Source: Paraburkholderia caledonica NBRC 102488
GTDB lineage: Bacteria > Pseudomonadota > Gammaproteobacteria > Burkholderiales > Burkholderiaceae
Direction of reading: 5' to 3'
Assembly (NCBI RefSeq): GCF_000685095.1
Contig: NZ_BAYE01000008.1
Coordinates: forward strand, 62,001-126,000
DNA: 64,000 bases
The notes beneath the pieces are model-generated. The model was given only the letters and a program-made list of their open reading frames with translations, did not search any database and was not told the origin of the DNA. Positions 1-8,740 of the stretch are shown here, one piece after another. A program made the position numbers and the translations under genes. How positions within the stretch are numbered: position 1 is the stretch's first letter; each line of letters opens with the position of its first letter.

Positions 1-324
1 GCTCGACTCGTCGAGCCGTGCGCGGAGACCTCTTTCTTCAGCATCACCGCAGTGCTGATGGATAGCACCGGCAACACGCAAAACAATCCGGAGAACAGCT
101 TCCGCGGCGACTATCACGCTCACCCTTATGGCGAGTTCAATATGGTCGTGCCAGTCGACGAAGGCGCCGCGCTCGCCGGGCCGAACGGCTGGTGCTATGG
201 CGGTTGGACGGCGCCCGCGCCGGGCAGTCATCACTATCCCGAGGCGAAAGGCGGCGCCGTGATTGCGCTCTTTTTCCTGCCGGCAGGCCGCATCTCATAC
301 AACTACGACGCGCCCGCGAAATGA
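1..324 (+). CDS. 4-hydroxylaminobenzoate lyase-like protein (DUF4863), C-terminal part
   Basis: Open from the first base of the window, so the N-terminus is missing; 107 residues remain. The run HAHPYGEFNMVVPVDE, then GWCYGGWTAPAPGSHHYPEA and ALFFLPAGRISYNY, resembles the DUF4863/PnbB family, cupin-like enzymes that turn 4-hydroxylaminobenzoate into protocatechuate and ammonia in nitrobenzoate degradation. The several His residues in the remaining part would suit a metal-binding cupin. It ends just before a hairpin and converges on an aromatic-acid-type transporter, which fits an aromatic catabolic role. The family call is from memory of conserved motifs; the exact substrate is inferred. Confidence 0.55.
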   Translation, partial: ARLVEPCAETSFFSITAVLMDSTGNTQNNPENSFRGDYHAHPYGEFNMVVPVDEGAALAGPNGWCYGGWTAPAPGSHHYPEAKGGAVIALFFLPAGRISYNYDAPAK

Positions 325-331
325 AAGTAAA

Positions 332-362
332 GCGAGCCTCGCTGGAGGCTCGCCTGTTTGTT
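332..362. terminator. hairpin terminator between convergent genes
   Basis: Perfect 9-bp stem GCGAGCCTC / GAGGCTCGC (332-340 and 345-353) with a GCTG loop, followed by CTGTTTGTT. It sits 8 bases after the upstream stop and before the stop of the minus-strand transporter, so it could serve both directions. Confidence 0.65.
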
Positions 363-380
363 CCCGCTCACTGTCCGCCG

Positions 381-1742
381 TCAATGCACAAGCGATTCAC
401 GTTCCGATGATTCCACTGCGGTCGTACTCGAACTCGTCGCCTGCTTGATCAACAACGCGACGCACGACACCGCGCCCGCTATGGCGACAACCGTAAAGAT
501 GCTTTCCAGACCGACTTGCTGTCGGGACAACTCCGCGACAAGAAACGAACCTGCAATTCCGCCGAAGCGCCCGACACCGAGCATCCACGCAACGCCTGTG
601 CCGCGGCCAGCTGTAGGATAAAAGGCGGCGGCGAGCGCAGGCATCGACGCTTGCGCCGTATTCACTAACGCGCCCGCGACAAACACCGCGCACATGAGCA
701 ACACCAGATTGCCGACCGCCTGGCCGATCGCGTACACGCTGACCGCGCCGAGCGCATATGCAGCGGCCACGACGCGATTGGGATTAAAGCGGTCCATCAG
801 CATCCCGCATAGCACTGTGCCTACGCCGCCAAGCGGAAACAGCGCGGAAACCAGCGCCGCTCGCTGCGGGCTCAGCCCTGCTTCCTTGAGCAGAACCGGC
901 ATCCAGTTGACAAGGCCATAGAAGATCACGAGGCCCATGAAATAGCACAGCCATAACATCAACGAACCCACGAGGAACGAACGCGACAGCGCTATGCGAA
1001 TGCCACCGCTGCCTGCCGCGTGTTCGATGGTTTCGCGCATGATGAAAGACTCCGCGCCATGCGCACTCGCGCTGATTTGAACCAGTACTTTGCGAATCTT
1101 GATGGCCGGTTGCCGTTTCGCGACCATATAGCGAATCGACTCGGGCAACCTGAGCACGAGAAGCACCCACAACAGCAAGGGCACCGCGCCGCCGAACAGC
1201 AGTACGCTACGCCAGCCGAAATGCGGAATCATCCACGCTGCTAGAAAGCCGCCGAGTGCAGCGCCCAATGGGAATCCACAGAACATCAGATTGACGATTG
1301 TCGCCCGGCGCTTGTCGGGACAAAACTCGCTCATCAGCGTGACGGCATTCGGCATTGCCGCGCCGAGTCCGACGCCCGTAATGAAGCGAAGTATTGTCAG
1401 TTGCGTAAGATCGAATGCGAAGGCGGACCCGAAGCACGATACGCCGAATAGCAGCACCGCCGAGGTCAACACGACGCGCCGCCCCAATCTGTCCGACAGC
1501 GGCCCCGAAAGCAGCGCGCCGCCCGCGAGACCGAACAGCGCCGCACTGAGCACCGGGGCGAGCGCTGCTTTGCCGATGTGCCATTCCTGCAGTAGCGAAG
1601 GCGCGATAAAACCGATCGCAGCCGTATCGAATCCGTCCATCAGCACGATCAGGAAGCACATTGCAAATATAAGCCGCTGAAATGGCGAAAAGGGATGCTC
1701 GTTGATGAGCACTTGTACATCGACTGGTGTTGTCTCTTCCAT
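381..1742 (-). CDS. MFS transporter, aromatic acid:H+ symporter (AAHS) type
   Basis: A 453-residue, 12-helix major facilitator. After the first ~20 residues helix 1 carries DGFDTAAIGFIAPSL (from about residue 36), the hallmark of the AAHS family (PcaK, BenK, GenK). The loop 2-3 motif GPLSDRLGRR and the helix-5 stretch GVGLGAAMPNAVTLMSE also fit. The start at 1742 has GAGGA at a proper distance; the frame extends 35 residues further upstream but that segment has no transporter character. It lies downstream of the LysR and Rieske genes on the same strand, and probably imports the aromatic acid or amine they handle. Substrate not determinable. Confidence 0.85.
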   Translation of the reverse strand: MEETTPVDVQVLINEHPFSPFQRLIFAMCFLIVLMDGFDTAAIGFIAPSLLQEWHIGKAALAPVLSAALFGLAGGALLSGPLSDRLGRRVVLTSAVLLFGVSCFGSAFAFDLTQLTILRFITGVGLGAAMPNAVTLMSEFCPDKRRATIVNLMFCGFPLGAALGGFLAAWMIPHFGWRSVLLFGGAVPLLLWVLLVLRLPESIRYMVAKRQPAIKIRKVLVQISASAHGAESFIMRETIEHAAGSGGIRIALSRSFLVGSLMLWLCYFMGLVIFYGLVNWMPVLLKEAGLSPQRAALVSALFPLGGVGTVLCGMLMDRFNPNRVVAAAYALGAVSVYAIGQAVGNLVLLMCAVFVAGALVNTAQASMPALAAAFYPTAGRGTGVAWMLGVGRFGGIAGSFLVAELSRQQVGLESIFTVVAIAGAVSCVALLIKQATSSSTTAVESSERESLVH

Positions 1743-2088
1743 TGCGTCCTCGCAGAGGTTGAACTGTCGGCGCGGCCCGCACGTTGTCACGCTTGCCGGT
1801 CTGATTGAAAAGCCATCCGCTCTCGCGGTTCGCCAGAGTGCCGACACCTGCTGAGATGGCAGGTATCGACGGGGACCAAGCTTAGGATCGCCAAAACGCC
1901 GCTACAACCCGGAAAATCGCGCAAAGACGGCGATCAATACGCACGCGTATCGCCGACTCGTTCGCGCGATGTGTGCGCGTTGCGCTAAAAACGGCCGCGT
2001 TTTTCAGGGTTTCGGCGACGTTGACGCAGCACTGCTCGCCGGCTCGCGAGCAGTGAATTGTTTGCATAGGTATCTTGAACAAACGGGT
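1743..2088. other. intergenic region upstream of the AAHS transporter
   Basis: About 346 bases between the LysR stop and the transporter start, both genes on the minus strand. It must hold the transporter promoter if that gene is not co-transcribed. No convincing gene, repeat or strong hairpin was seen. Confidence 0.4.
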
Positions 2089-3063
2089 TTAGCCGGTACG
2101 AACCTGCCGCGCAACATCGGCAAGCTGTTGTCTCAGCCATTGCAGCGCTGGATCGGCGTCACTGCGCTCATGCCATACGGCGCGCACCGTCACGTTGGGG
2201 CATTCATAGGGCGTTGCGCGCATCTTCAGTTCGCCATAACGTTCGAGTTCCCGAGCGAGCGACGACGGAACCAGCGCGAGCATCTCGCTATGGCGAAGCA
2301 GTGCGGGAATCGCAAGAGAGTGCGCGACGGACATGCGCATGCGCGGCATGTCGGGCGTATCGGCGAACGCGCGGTTGAGCGCATCGCGATCGAACATCTC
2401 AGACTGCCGTGCCAGGCCACGTTCGACAATAAAGCCGCTTACGGCACCCTCTTCTGAGCCGCCCTGCGAGATCGCCACGAGTGGATACGCGAGAAGATCT
2501 TGCTGCGTAACCGTCCGCTCGGCAATCGGATGGTCGCGGTTCACCAGCAGCACGTCTGTCTGCTCCCACAGCGCCATCGAGCGAAAGCGCGGTGGTACAT
2601 CGGCAAAGATGCCGATTGCGACATCGATTCGGCCGACGTCGATCTGTCCTGCCAGATCGAGCCGCGTAGACGGCCGCACGACCAGGTCCGCGAGCGGCGC
2701 CTCCGCGCACAGGCGCTGACTCAGCCGCCCCAATACGAGAGACGTGATGTAGTCGTTGGCGGCCACGACAAACTTGCGTTGCGCGACCTGCGGATCGAAA
2801 TCGTCCACGCCCAAAGCGGCCCCGATCTGCTGTAACGCGCCGCGCACCTGGCCTGCCATGCGTAGCGCGCGCACGGTCGGCTCCATGCCTCTCGCGGTGC
2901 GCACGAACAGATCGTCGCCGACTACCTCACGCATGCGCGCGAGCGCATGGCTGATGGCTGACTGGCTCAGGTTCAGACGCTTGCCCGCCAGCGCGAGGTT
3001 GCGGTCCTCGAATACCGCGTCGAACACGCGCAGCAAATTGAGGTCGATGCGGTTAGCGGACAT
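2089..3063 (-). CDS. LysR-family transcriptional regulator (NahR/DntR/PnbR-like)
   Basis: A 324-residue LysR regulator. The N-terminal winged helix-turn-helix is clear (NLLRVFDAVFEDRNL, then LSQSAISHALARMR), followed by LFVRTARGMEPT. The effector domain resembles the NahR/DntR/NodD branch, whose members usually sense aromatic compounds. It starts 15 bases after the stop of the ferredoxin reductase gene, so it may be the last gene of the Rieske operon or be read with it. ATG at 3063 is preferred; an in-frame GTG at 3072 is possible. The likely effector is the substrate or an intermediate of the oxygenase pathway (inference). Confidence 0.85.
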   Translation of the reverse strand: MSANRIDLNLLRVFDAVFEDRNLALAGKRLNLSQSAISHALARMREVVGDDLFVRTARGMEPTVRALRMAGQVRGALQQIGAALGVDDFDPQVAQRKFVVAANDYITSLVLGRLSQRLCAEAPLADLVVRPSTRLDLAGQIDVGRIDVAIGIFADVPPRFRSMALWEQTDVLLVNRDHPIAERTVTQQDLLAYPLVAISQGGSEEGAVSGFIVERGLARQSEMFDRDALNRAFADTPDMPRMRMSVAHSLAIPALLRHSEMLALVPSSLARELERYGELKMRATPYECPNVTVRAVWHERSDADPALQWLRQQLADVARQVRTG

Positions 3064-3078
3064 GGCTGTCACCCGCTC

Positions 3079-4338
3079 TCATGATGCCGCTCCGTGCGCG
3101 ACGCTGACGTCGGGGTTAGCGAATGCCTTGAGGTCGAACCGCGGATCGTTGATGTCTTCTACGCTTAGCCGCGTACCGGTTGAGAGCAGCTTGCGTGCGA
3201 GCATATGGTCTTGTGGCCGGTTGATGCTGTCCACAGCAACGAGCCTGTCGTCGCGAAAGTAGAACAGCGAAAACTTGCCTTCGCCCACAGAGCCGCGCAC
3301 CGCGAAATCGGTGAACCCCGTATTGACGCCGGCCATTTGCAGCTTCAGATCGTATTGATCCGACCAGAACCAGGGCACCGCGCGATAGGGCTCGGGTCGC
3401 CCGAGGACCGATGCCGCTGCTGTCCTCGCCATATCGTTTGCGTTCTGCACCGACTCGATGCGGCAGGCGGCGCTGCCCGCCGGCGCCCAGTACGGCACAA
3501 AAGCCGCACAATCGCCGGCGGCGACGATCGACGGGTCGCTGGTGCGCGCACACGCATCCACGACGATCCCGCCCGCCACGTCTAATCCGCAGCCCGCAGC
3601 GAGTTCTGCATTCGGCAGCACGCCAATGCCGACCACGACGAGATCGCACGACAGCCGCGCACCGTCGTCCAGTTCGACGGCGACGCCGTCTGCGACGTCA
3701 TGAATAGCGACTACCTTCCGTCCCAGCGCAAGCGACACGCCGTGCCTTGTGTGGGCGCGCTGCATGATGACGGAGATAGATGGCGAAGCAACACGCGCAA
3801 GCGCGCGCGCCTCGGTCTCCACGACCGTGACGTCGAGGCCTTTCTGTCGCAGCGAAGCCGCCGCTTCGAGGCCGATGTATCCGCCGCCCACCACGACCGC
3901 ACGCCGCGCCGTTTGCGCGCGCTCAACGAGGCGTCTTGCATCGCGCAGATCTCGCAAGTAGTGAACCGCATCGTGCGACGCGCCTTTGCAATCGAGCTTG
4001 CGCACACGCGCGCCTGTGGTCAGCGCGAGATGGTCGTAGGCGAGCCGCGCGCCGTCGTGCAATTCGAGCTCTTTGCGTTCGCGGTCGATGCGCAGCGCGC
4101 GCGTCGAAGGCATCCACTGAATTCGCATTTCGCCGTAAAACGCCGGCGAGCGCAGCGGCAGACGTTCTTCCGCGAAGCTGCCCGTCAGAAAACCTTTGGA
4201 TAACGGCGGACGCTGATATGGCGCGTGAGCTTCGTCGCCGATCAGCACGATATCGCCGTCGTGACCCGACTCTCTCGCGGATGCCGCGAGTTGCAGCCCC
4301 GCATACGACGCGCCGACAATCACAAGCCTGAGTTTCAT
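3079..4338 (-). CDS. FAD-dependent ferredoxin reductase (putidaredoxin/rhodocoxin reductase type)
   Basis: A 419-residue NAD(P)H:ferredoxin reductase. The FAD-binding VIVGASYAG is at residues 6-14, the NAD(P)-binding VVVGGGYIGLEAA at about 148-160, and the second FAD motif IVAAGDCAAF at about 271-280. The C-terminal reductase domain carries the usual WFWSDQYDLKLQ stretch. Length and layout match CamA/ThcD/BphA4-type reductases of three-component oxygenases. It starts 4 bases after the ferredoxin stop, so the two are surely co-expressed: electrons pass NAD(P)H to FAD, to the [2Fe-2S] ferredoxin, to the Rieske oxygenase. ATG at 4338 was chosen because MKLRLVIVG is the canonical start; the upstream extension is unsupported. 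Confidence 0.92.
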   Translation of the reverse strand: MKLRLVIVGASYAGLQLAASARESGHDGDIVLIGDEAHAPYQRPPLSKGFLTGSFAEERLPLRSPAFYGEMRIQWMPSTRALRIDRERKELELHDGARLAYDHLALTTGARVRKLDCKGASHDAVHYLRDLRDARRLVERAQTARRAVVVGGGYIGLEAAASLRQKGLDVTVVETEARALARVASPSISVIMQRAHTRHGVSLALGRKVVAIHDVADGVAVELDDGARLSCDLVVVGIGVLPNAELAAGCGLDVAGGIVVDACARTSDPSIVAAGDCAAFVPYWAPAGSAACRIESVQNANDMARTAAASVLGRPEPYRAVPWFWSDQYDLKLQMAGVNTGFTDFAVRGSVGEGKFSLFYFRDDRLVAVDSINRPQDHMLARKLLSTGTRLSVEDINDPRFDLKAFANPDVSVAHGAAS

Positions 4339-4342
4339 GATC

Positions 4343-4666
4343 TCATCCCTGCTTTTCGGGAATCCGCACGACAAGTCCGCTCATCGTCGATGCGACGACG
4401 AGCTGGCAACTGAGCCGGCTTTCCGGACGACGTTCGGCCGCTACGCCCTCAAGCAGTTCATGCTCGGCATCGTCGGGCGCTGAAAGCTCGGCCGTCGAAG
4501 AAGGGTCGATATAGACGTGGCATGTCGCGCACGACAGGCACCCGCCACACTCGGCCTCGATGCCGCGCACGTTGTTGTGGATCGCGGCCTCCATCACGCT
4601 GGTACCAACGGGCACTTCGATTTCAATGCGGTTACCGTCGCGCAGAATATAAGTGACGATAGGCAT
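4343..4666 (-). CDS. [2Fe-2S] ferredoxin, adrenodoxin/putidaredoxin type
   Basis: A 107-residue vertebrate/bacterial-type [2Fe-2S] ferredoxin. Cluster ligands are C40, C46, C49 and C87 in the spacing C-x5-C-x2-C-x37-C; an extra Cys at 43 lies inside the loop. It acts as electron carrier between the reductase encoded 4 bases downstream and the Rieske oxygenase. AAGGAG sits 7 bases before the ATG at 4666; a GTG one codon earlier is possible. The gene follows the glutamine-synthetase-like gene by 28 bases. Confidence 0.93.
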   Translation of the reverse strand: MPIVTYILRDGNRIEIEVPVGTSVMEAAIHNNVRGIEAECGGCLSCATCHVYIDPSSTAELSAPDDAEHELLEGVAAERRPESRLSCQLVVASTMSGLVVRIPEKQG

Positions 4667-4694
4667 CACATGTCTCCTTGATGATTGAGCGCAT

Positions 4695-6131
4695 TCAGAA
4701 CGTTTCGAAGTACTCGCGGTGTTCCCAGTCGGTTACTTCGAGATTGAAGCGGTTGATCTCCGCTTCCTTGAGCTTGCAGAAGTAGTCGATGAAGGCGCTG
4801 CCGAAGCCTTCGCGCATGCATTCGTCGGCACGCAGCGCGTCGAGCGCGTCGCCGAGTGAACGGGGCAACGATTGCGCTTGAGTCTCATACGGCGTATCCG
4901 CTGAAGGCGGCAATTCCAGCTTGCGCTGCAACCCGTCGAGCCCCGATAGCACCTGCGTGCCGAAATACAGATACGGGTTCGCCGTAGGTTCGCCGACGCG
5001 GTTCTCCACGCGCGTCGCCGGATCGTTCGGCCCGCCCAGCACGCGCAGCATGACGCCGCGGTTGTCACATCCCCAGTTCGCGCGGTCGGGCGCATTCGAA
5101 TAGGGCCGATACCGCCTGTAACCGTTGATTGTGGGCGTCGATAAAGCAGTCGCCCCTTGCGCATGGGCGAGCAGCCCCGCAAGGTACCCTTGCCCCACAG
5201 ACGAAAGCGGAGCAGTCGCATCGGACGGCATGAACGCGTTGCGGCCATTGTCGATATGCACGAGCGACTGGTGCAGATGCCATCCGCTCGACACCACGTT
5301 CGGAATACGCGGCCTGCACATGAAGGTCGCGTGATAGCCGTTGCGCTGGCATATCTGTTTGACGGCGCTGCGAAAGAGGATCATGTCGTCGGCGCTTTTG
5401 ATCCCCTTCGTCGGCGCGAAGGTGAACTCGAACTGACTCGGACCGTACTCGACTTCGAGTGACCGCACAGGAAGCTCAAGCCCATCGATCCCATTGCGCA
5501 GCATTTCCATGACGTGATCTACGGCGTCGTATCGCAACTCCGTCAGGTACTGGTAGCCGTGCGACAGCAGTTCGACATCGGGCGGCAAGCCGGGCTGGCC
5601 GGAATGCTCGGGCTTCATATTCGGGCTCGTGAGCTTGAACACATGAAACTCGACTTCGAGGCCGCTGACCAGTTCGAACCCCTGGTTCGCGAGCCGCTCC
5701 AGCGCGCGGCGGAATAGATGCCGCGTGCCGAACGGCACAGGCCTGCCGTTAGGGAAGTAGAGATCGCACAGCACCCAGCCTGTATGCGGTGCCCAAGGCA
5801 AAATCCGAAACGTCTGCGGATCGGCGATCATCAGCGTGTCGCACGCTCCCTGCATCTCGGGCATGCCGAATCCACCGCCCGCAGTGAACACCGGAAACAC
5901 GGTGCGATGCGACGTATCCTTGGCAAGCAGTGTGCTCGTCAGCGTCACGCCGCATTCGAAGGCCTTGATTGCATCGTCGACGACCAGCGTCTTGCCGCGC
6001 AGCAGTCCATGCTGATCGGGAAACGAAAATCGCACGACCTGTACGGCACTTTCCTTCAGGCGCTCCAGTAGCTGCATGAAGGCCGCGGTCTGCGCGTCGG
6101 TCCAAAGACCATGGGTTTTAACGAAAGACAT
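4695..6131 (-). CDS. glutamine-synthetase-like gamma-glutamyl ligase
   Basis: A 478-residue member of the glutamine synthetase superfamily. It has the beta-grasp N-domain with VVRFSFPDQHGLLRGK, the metal-site GLEVEFHVF, the ATP/metal region GWHLHQSL, NGYRRYRPYSNAPDRANWG and the C-terminal ENRVGEPTANPYLY. These match the divergent ligases that gamma-glutamylate amines (the IpuC, PuuA and aniline TdnQ/AtdA1 groups) better than assimilatory GlnA. Being fused into an operon with a Rieske oxygenase and its redox partners suggests it activates an amine with glutamate before oxygenation, as in aniline degradation. No partner glutamine amidotransferase-like hydrolase (TdnT type) lies nearby. The amine is unknown. 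Confidence 0.8.
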   Translation of the reverse strand: MSFVKTHGLWTDAQTAAFMQLLERLKESAVQVVRFSFPDQHGLLRGKTLVVDDAIKAFECGVTLTSTLLAKDTSHRTVFPVFTAGGGFGMPEMQGACDTLMIADPQTFRILPWAPHTGWVLCDLYFPNGRPVPFGTRHLFRRALERLANQGFELVSGLEVEFHVFKLTSPNMKPEHSGQPGLPPDVELLSHGYQYLTELRYDAVDHVMEMLRNGIDGLELPVRSLEVEYGPSQFEFTFAPTKGIKSADDMILFRSAVKQICQRNGYHATFMCRPRIPNVVSSGWHLHQSLVHIDNGRNAFMPSDATAPLSSVGQGYLAGLLAHAQGATALSTPTINGYRRYRPYSNAPDRANWGCDNRGVMLRVLGGPNDPATRVENRVGEPTANPYLYFGTQVLSGLDGLQRKLELPPSADTPYETQAQSLPRSLGDALDALRADECMREGFGSAFIDYFCKLKEAEINRFNLEVTDWEHREYFETF

Positions 6132-6185
6132 GTCTCTTCCGCGCAGCCTGAAAGCCGCGCGCTCCGTTCCGGTTGGGATAGCGGC

Positions 6186-7502
6186 TTAAGCCTTGGGCGC
6201 GGGCCAGGGCGCGGCAGCGCGGCGACTGGCATCCGCTTCCTTCCAGTACTCGTCCCAACGCTCAGCGGGAGCAATGCCGTCGATCGACGCCGGCCCGGTC
6301 AGGTGTGCCGCCGCCTCTTCATCGATCACCATCAATGTCTTCTCGCCGGCTTGCGTCTTTTCTATTGCGTCGACGAGCAGCCGCCGGTACGCCATGATTC
6401 CCTTGTCAGTCGTGCCCAGATGCTCTCGCGTGCGATCCTGAATGGGCCCTTGCGACTCCACCGCCCACTGATCGTGCACGTTGATGTCGAAGCCCATACC
6501 TGTGTACGTTTCCGTCAATTGCTCGTGCACGTCGAAGCCGTAGTGGTTGCGCTTGTTCCTGCGCGATATGTAATCGGGCAATTCGTACAGTTCGAGCCGC
6601 TGTTCACGCATCTGCTGCTTGTTCGTCGGCGCGCCGAAGCTCGTGAAGATCGCGTACCAGTAGCAGTTCTCGTCGTCGACGGGAACGTGCCACTGCGTAA
6701 TGGTCATCTCAGCGCTCATCGGGATCACGAAGGCCTGAGGGAACACGACGTTCGTCACACGCACATGCGTGTGCTCGTCATCGATCGGACGTTTTGCGAT
6801 TAGCCGAAGACCGTAGTCGGCCGGGCTGACGAGAACTTCAGGTGACTCATATTCGCGCAGCACCTTGGTAATCGGCATATTCGAGTCCGCCGACGCGCCG
6901 CGAAATTGCTTGCCATAGCTTGCGCTCACATCTTCGTCTTCAAAGAAGCGATGAAGAAACGATGCGTGCGCGGGGTCGATGCCCACCTCGAGCGCCTGCA
7001 ACCAGTTGCATTCGAATAGTCCCTTGAACGCGAATGTGTACTCGTTCGGCGCCGCGAAACAATCGAAGTGGGGGAACGCCGGTGGCTCACCTTTGCCGAT
7101 GTAGGCGAACAGAATGCCGCTGCGCTCTATAACCGGATACGCGCTCTGACGAACCCGCTTGCACAGCGAGCTGCCAACCGGTTCTCCGGGCGTGGACAGA
7201 CACTGGCCGTCGACGTCGAAAAGCCAGCCGTGAAAGGCACAACGCAAGCCCCCTGCTTCGAGCCGGCCGGCGGCGAGATCCGCGCCGCGGTGCGGGCAAT
7301 CCCGGTCGAGCATTCCATAGCGGCCCTGTTCGCCCCTGAATACGACGAAGTCCTGACCCATCAGCCGCACCGCGCGTACCGGCCGCACGTCGGGGAGCTC
7401 CTCCAGCAGCGCGACCGGCTGCCAGTAATTGCGTAACAGTTCGCCTGCCGGCGTGCCTTTGCCGACGCGCGTGATCGCGTCGTTTTGCGCGGAACTCATC
7501 AT
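6186..7502 (-). CDS. Rieske non-heme iron oxygenase, oxygenase component
   Basis: A 438-residue oxygenase alpha subunit. The Rieske motif is C69-x-H71 with C88-x2-H91 (CPHRG, CAFHGW). The mononuclear iron motif is D176-x2-H179-x4-H184 within DPAHASFLH, with N166 ten residues before. The long C-terminus resembles the phthalate 4,5-dioxygenase/ring-hydroxylating homotrimeric group, and no beta subunit gene follows. It is the first gene of the operon with the GS-like ligase, ferredoxin and reductase. AAGGAG stands 8 bases before the ATG at 7502; upstream in-frame codons have no support. It probably hydroxylates or dealkylates an aromatic or amine substrate; the exact one cannot be read. Confidence 0.92.
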   Translation of the reverse strand: MMSSAQNDAITRVGKGTPAGELLRNYWQPVALLEELPDVRPVRAVRLMGQDFVVFRGEQGRYGMLDRDCPHRGADLAAGRLEAGGLRCAFHGWLFDVDGQCLSTPGEPVGSSLCKRVRQSAYPVIERSGILFAYIGKGEPPAFPHFDCFAAPNEYTFAFKGLFECNWLQALEVGIDPAHASFLHRFFEDEDVSASYGKQFRGASADSNMPITKVLREYESPEVLVSPADYGLRLIAKRPIDDEHTHVRVTNVVFPQAFVIPMSAEMTITQWHVPVDDENCYWYAIFTSFGAPTNKQQMREQRLELYELPDYISRRNKRNHYGFDVHEQLTETYTGMGFDINVHDQWAVESQGPIQDRTREHLGTTDKGIMAYRRLLVDAIEKTQAGEKTLMVIDEEAAAHLTGPASIDGIAPAERWDEYWKEADASRRAAAPWPAPKA

Positions 7503-7886
7503 GACACTGTCTCCTTGGATGAATACAAACAACCGTTCGCTGCATGCAGCATCTCGTTTAATTTATGCAAAGAATAGGTTATTGAATCCGGCCAAGCAAG
7601 CGTTGCATACATTTATGGCGGACGACGACGGTTTTTCCACCTAGTGCTCGGGTGCAGATATCGCGCTTATCCTATTGATTTTTTGGATTTTTTCCAGCGA
7701 TAGTAGTTACTTTCCCTGGTTTGGCACTTCTCCCGCTCATGGGGACGTTTTAGATATCCTGCATACATTCAAGAACAATATGCCTCATACGCCCCGCCGT
7801 TTATCGCGCGCTCAGCTACAATGCAAAAGCAGACCGGGCACTGCGCAAGACGGCACGACGCCCCCGAAGCGAAAGGAGAAACAGAA
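7503..7886. promoter_or_regulatory. divergent promoter region with TTGCATA-type repeats
   Basis: 384 bases between the Rieske operon and the GntR gene. Three related sites are visible: TTGCATACATT at 7603-7613 (+), CTGCATACATT at 7759-7769 (+) and TTGCATAAATT at 7560-7570 (-). The palindrome GCTGCATGCAGC lies at about 7540-7551. The related core suggests an operator set for the GntR regulator encoded next door; that link is inferred. Confidence 0.45.
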
Positions 7887-8618
7887 ATGGAGACGCAACA
7901 GGAGCGGGTGCTGGTGCACCTGCGCGACCTCATACTCAAGGGTGAGTTCGCCCCTGGCGAGCGCCTGGGCGAGGTGGCCCTTGCCGAGCGGCTGCAGGCG
8001 TCGCGCACGCCGGTCCGGCTCGCGCTCACCACGCTGGAACAGGAAGGACTCGTCGAGCCGTCGCCCGCAGGCGGTTACGTGATGCGGCGTATCACCGCGG
8101 CGGAAATCGCCGACGCGATCGCCGTGCGCGGCCATCTGGAAGGCATGGCGGCCCGCCTCGTCGCGGAGCATGGCGTACCGCGCCAACTGTCGAATGCGTT
8201 CGCCGAATGCCTGCGCGCGGGCGACAGGTTGCTGGCCAAGTCGGAACTCGACCTCGACGACTATGCCGGCTATACCGACATGAACAACCGGTTTCACAAA
8301 CTGGTGGTCGATGGCTCCGGCAATGCAGCGCTTATTCGCGCCATCGACATGAACAACCGGCTGCCGTTCGCTGCCGCAAGCGCGATGCTGCCGATGCAAT
8401 CGGCCATCCAGGAAGGCCGCCAATGGCTTTTCATGGCCCATCAGCAGCATCACAGCCTGGTTCAGGCGATGGAGCGCGGCGAGGGTACGCGGGCGCTCGC
8501 GCTGGCCACAGAGCACGTGCAGATCGCGCAGAGGAATCTCGCGTACGCGCTGGAGCGGCCCGAAGTCTGCATGAAGCTCGCGCCCGCGCTGCAACTCGTG
8601 GCGGAAGCGGGACTTTGA
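7887..8618 (+). CDS. GntR-family regulator, FCD (FadR/VanR) subfamily
   Basis: A 243-residue regulator. The N-terminal winged helix (LRDLILKGEFAPGERLGEVALAERL, in two parts around residue 15-40, then ASRTPVRLALTTLEQEGL) is typical GntR; the alpha-helical C-terminal FCD domain has VRGHLEGMAARLVAEHG and NRFHKLVVDGSGN. It is divergent from the Rieske operon and so probably controls it, binding a carboxylate-type effector. AGGAG stands 9 bases before the ATG at 7887; the frame runs 22 codons further upstream but without a ribosome-binding site. Confidence 0.87.
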   Translation: METQQERVLVHLRDLILKGEFAPGERLGEVALAERLQASRTPVRLALTTLEQEGLVEPSPAGGYVMRRITAAEIADAIAVRGHLEGMAARLVAEHGVPRQLSNAFAECLRAGDRLLAKSELDLDDYAGYTDMNNRFHKLVVDGSGNAALIRAIDMNNRLPFAAASAMLPMQSAIQEGRQWLFMAHQQHHSLVQAMERGEGTRALALATEHVQIAQRNLAYALERPEVCMKLAPALQLVAEAGL

Positions 8619-8656
8619 GTGCGCGGTCTTAACGCGTGACGGGTGCGGACGATGCA

Positions 8657-8686
8657 GCGAGCGCGCCCCGCTGGGGCAACGCTCGC
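8657..8686. terminator. nested hairpin between convergent genes
   Basis: Outer arms GCGAGCG (8657-8663) and CGCTCGC (8680-8686) enclose an inner GCCCC-GCT-GGGGC stem. It lies between the stops of the plus-strand GntR gene and the minus-strand allophanate hydrolase gene. No long T-run follows, so efficiency is uncertain. Confidence 0.5.
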
Positions 8687-8740
8687 CTGTACTAGTGCGC
8701 GTGTAATGCGCCGTTCAAGCCCAGAATGAAAGAACGACGC

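Noticed and set aside
1882..2082. 66-residue minus-strand frame between LysR and the AAHS transporter
   Set aside because: No ribosome-binding site or recognisable sequence; likely chance.
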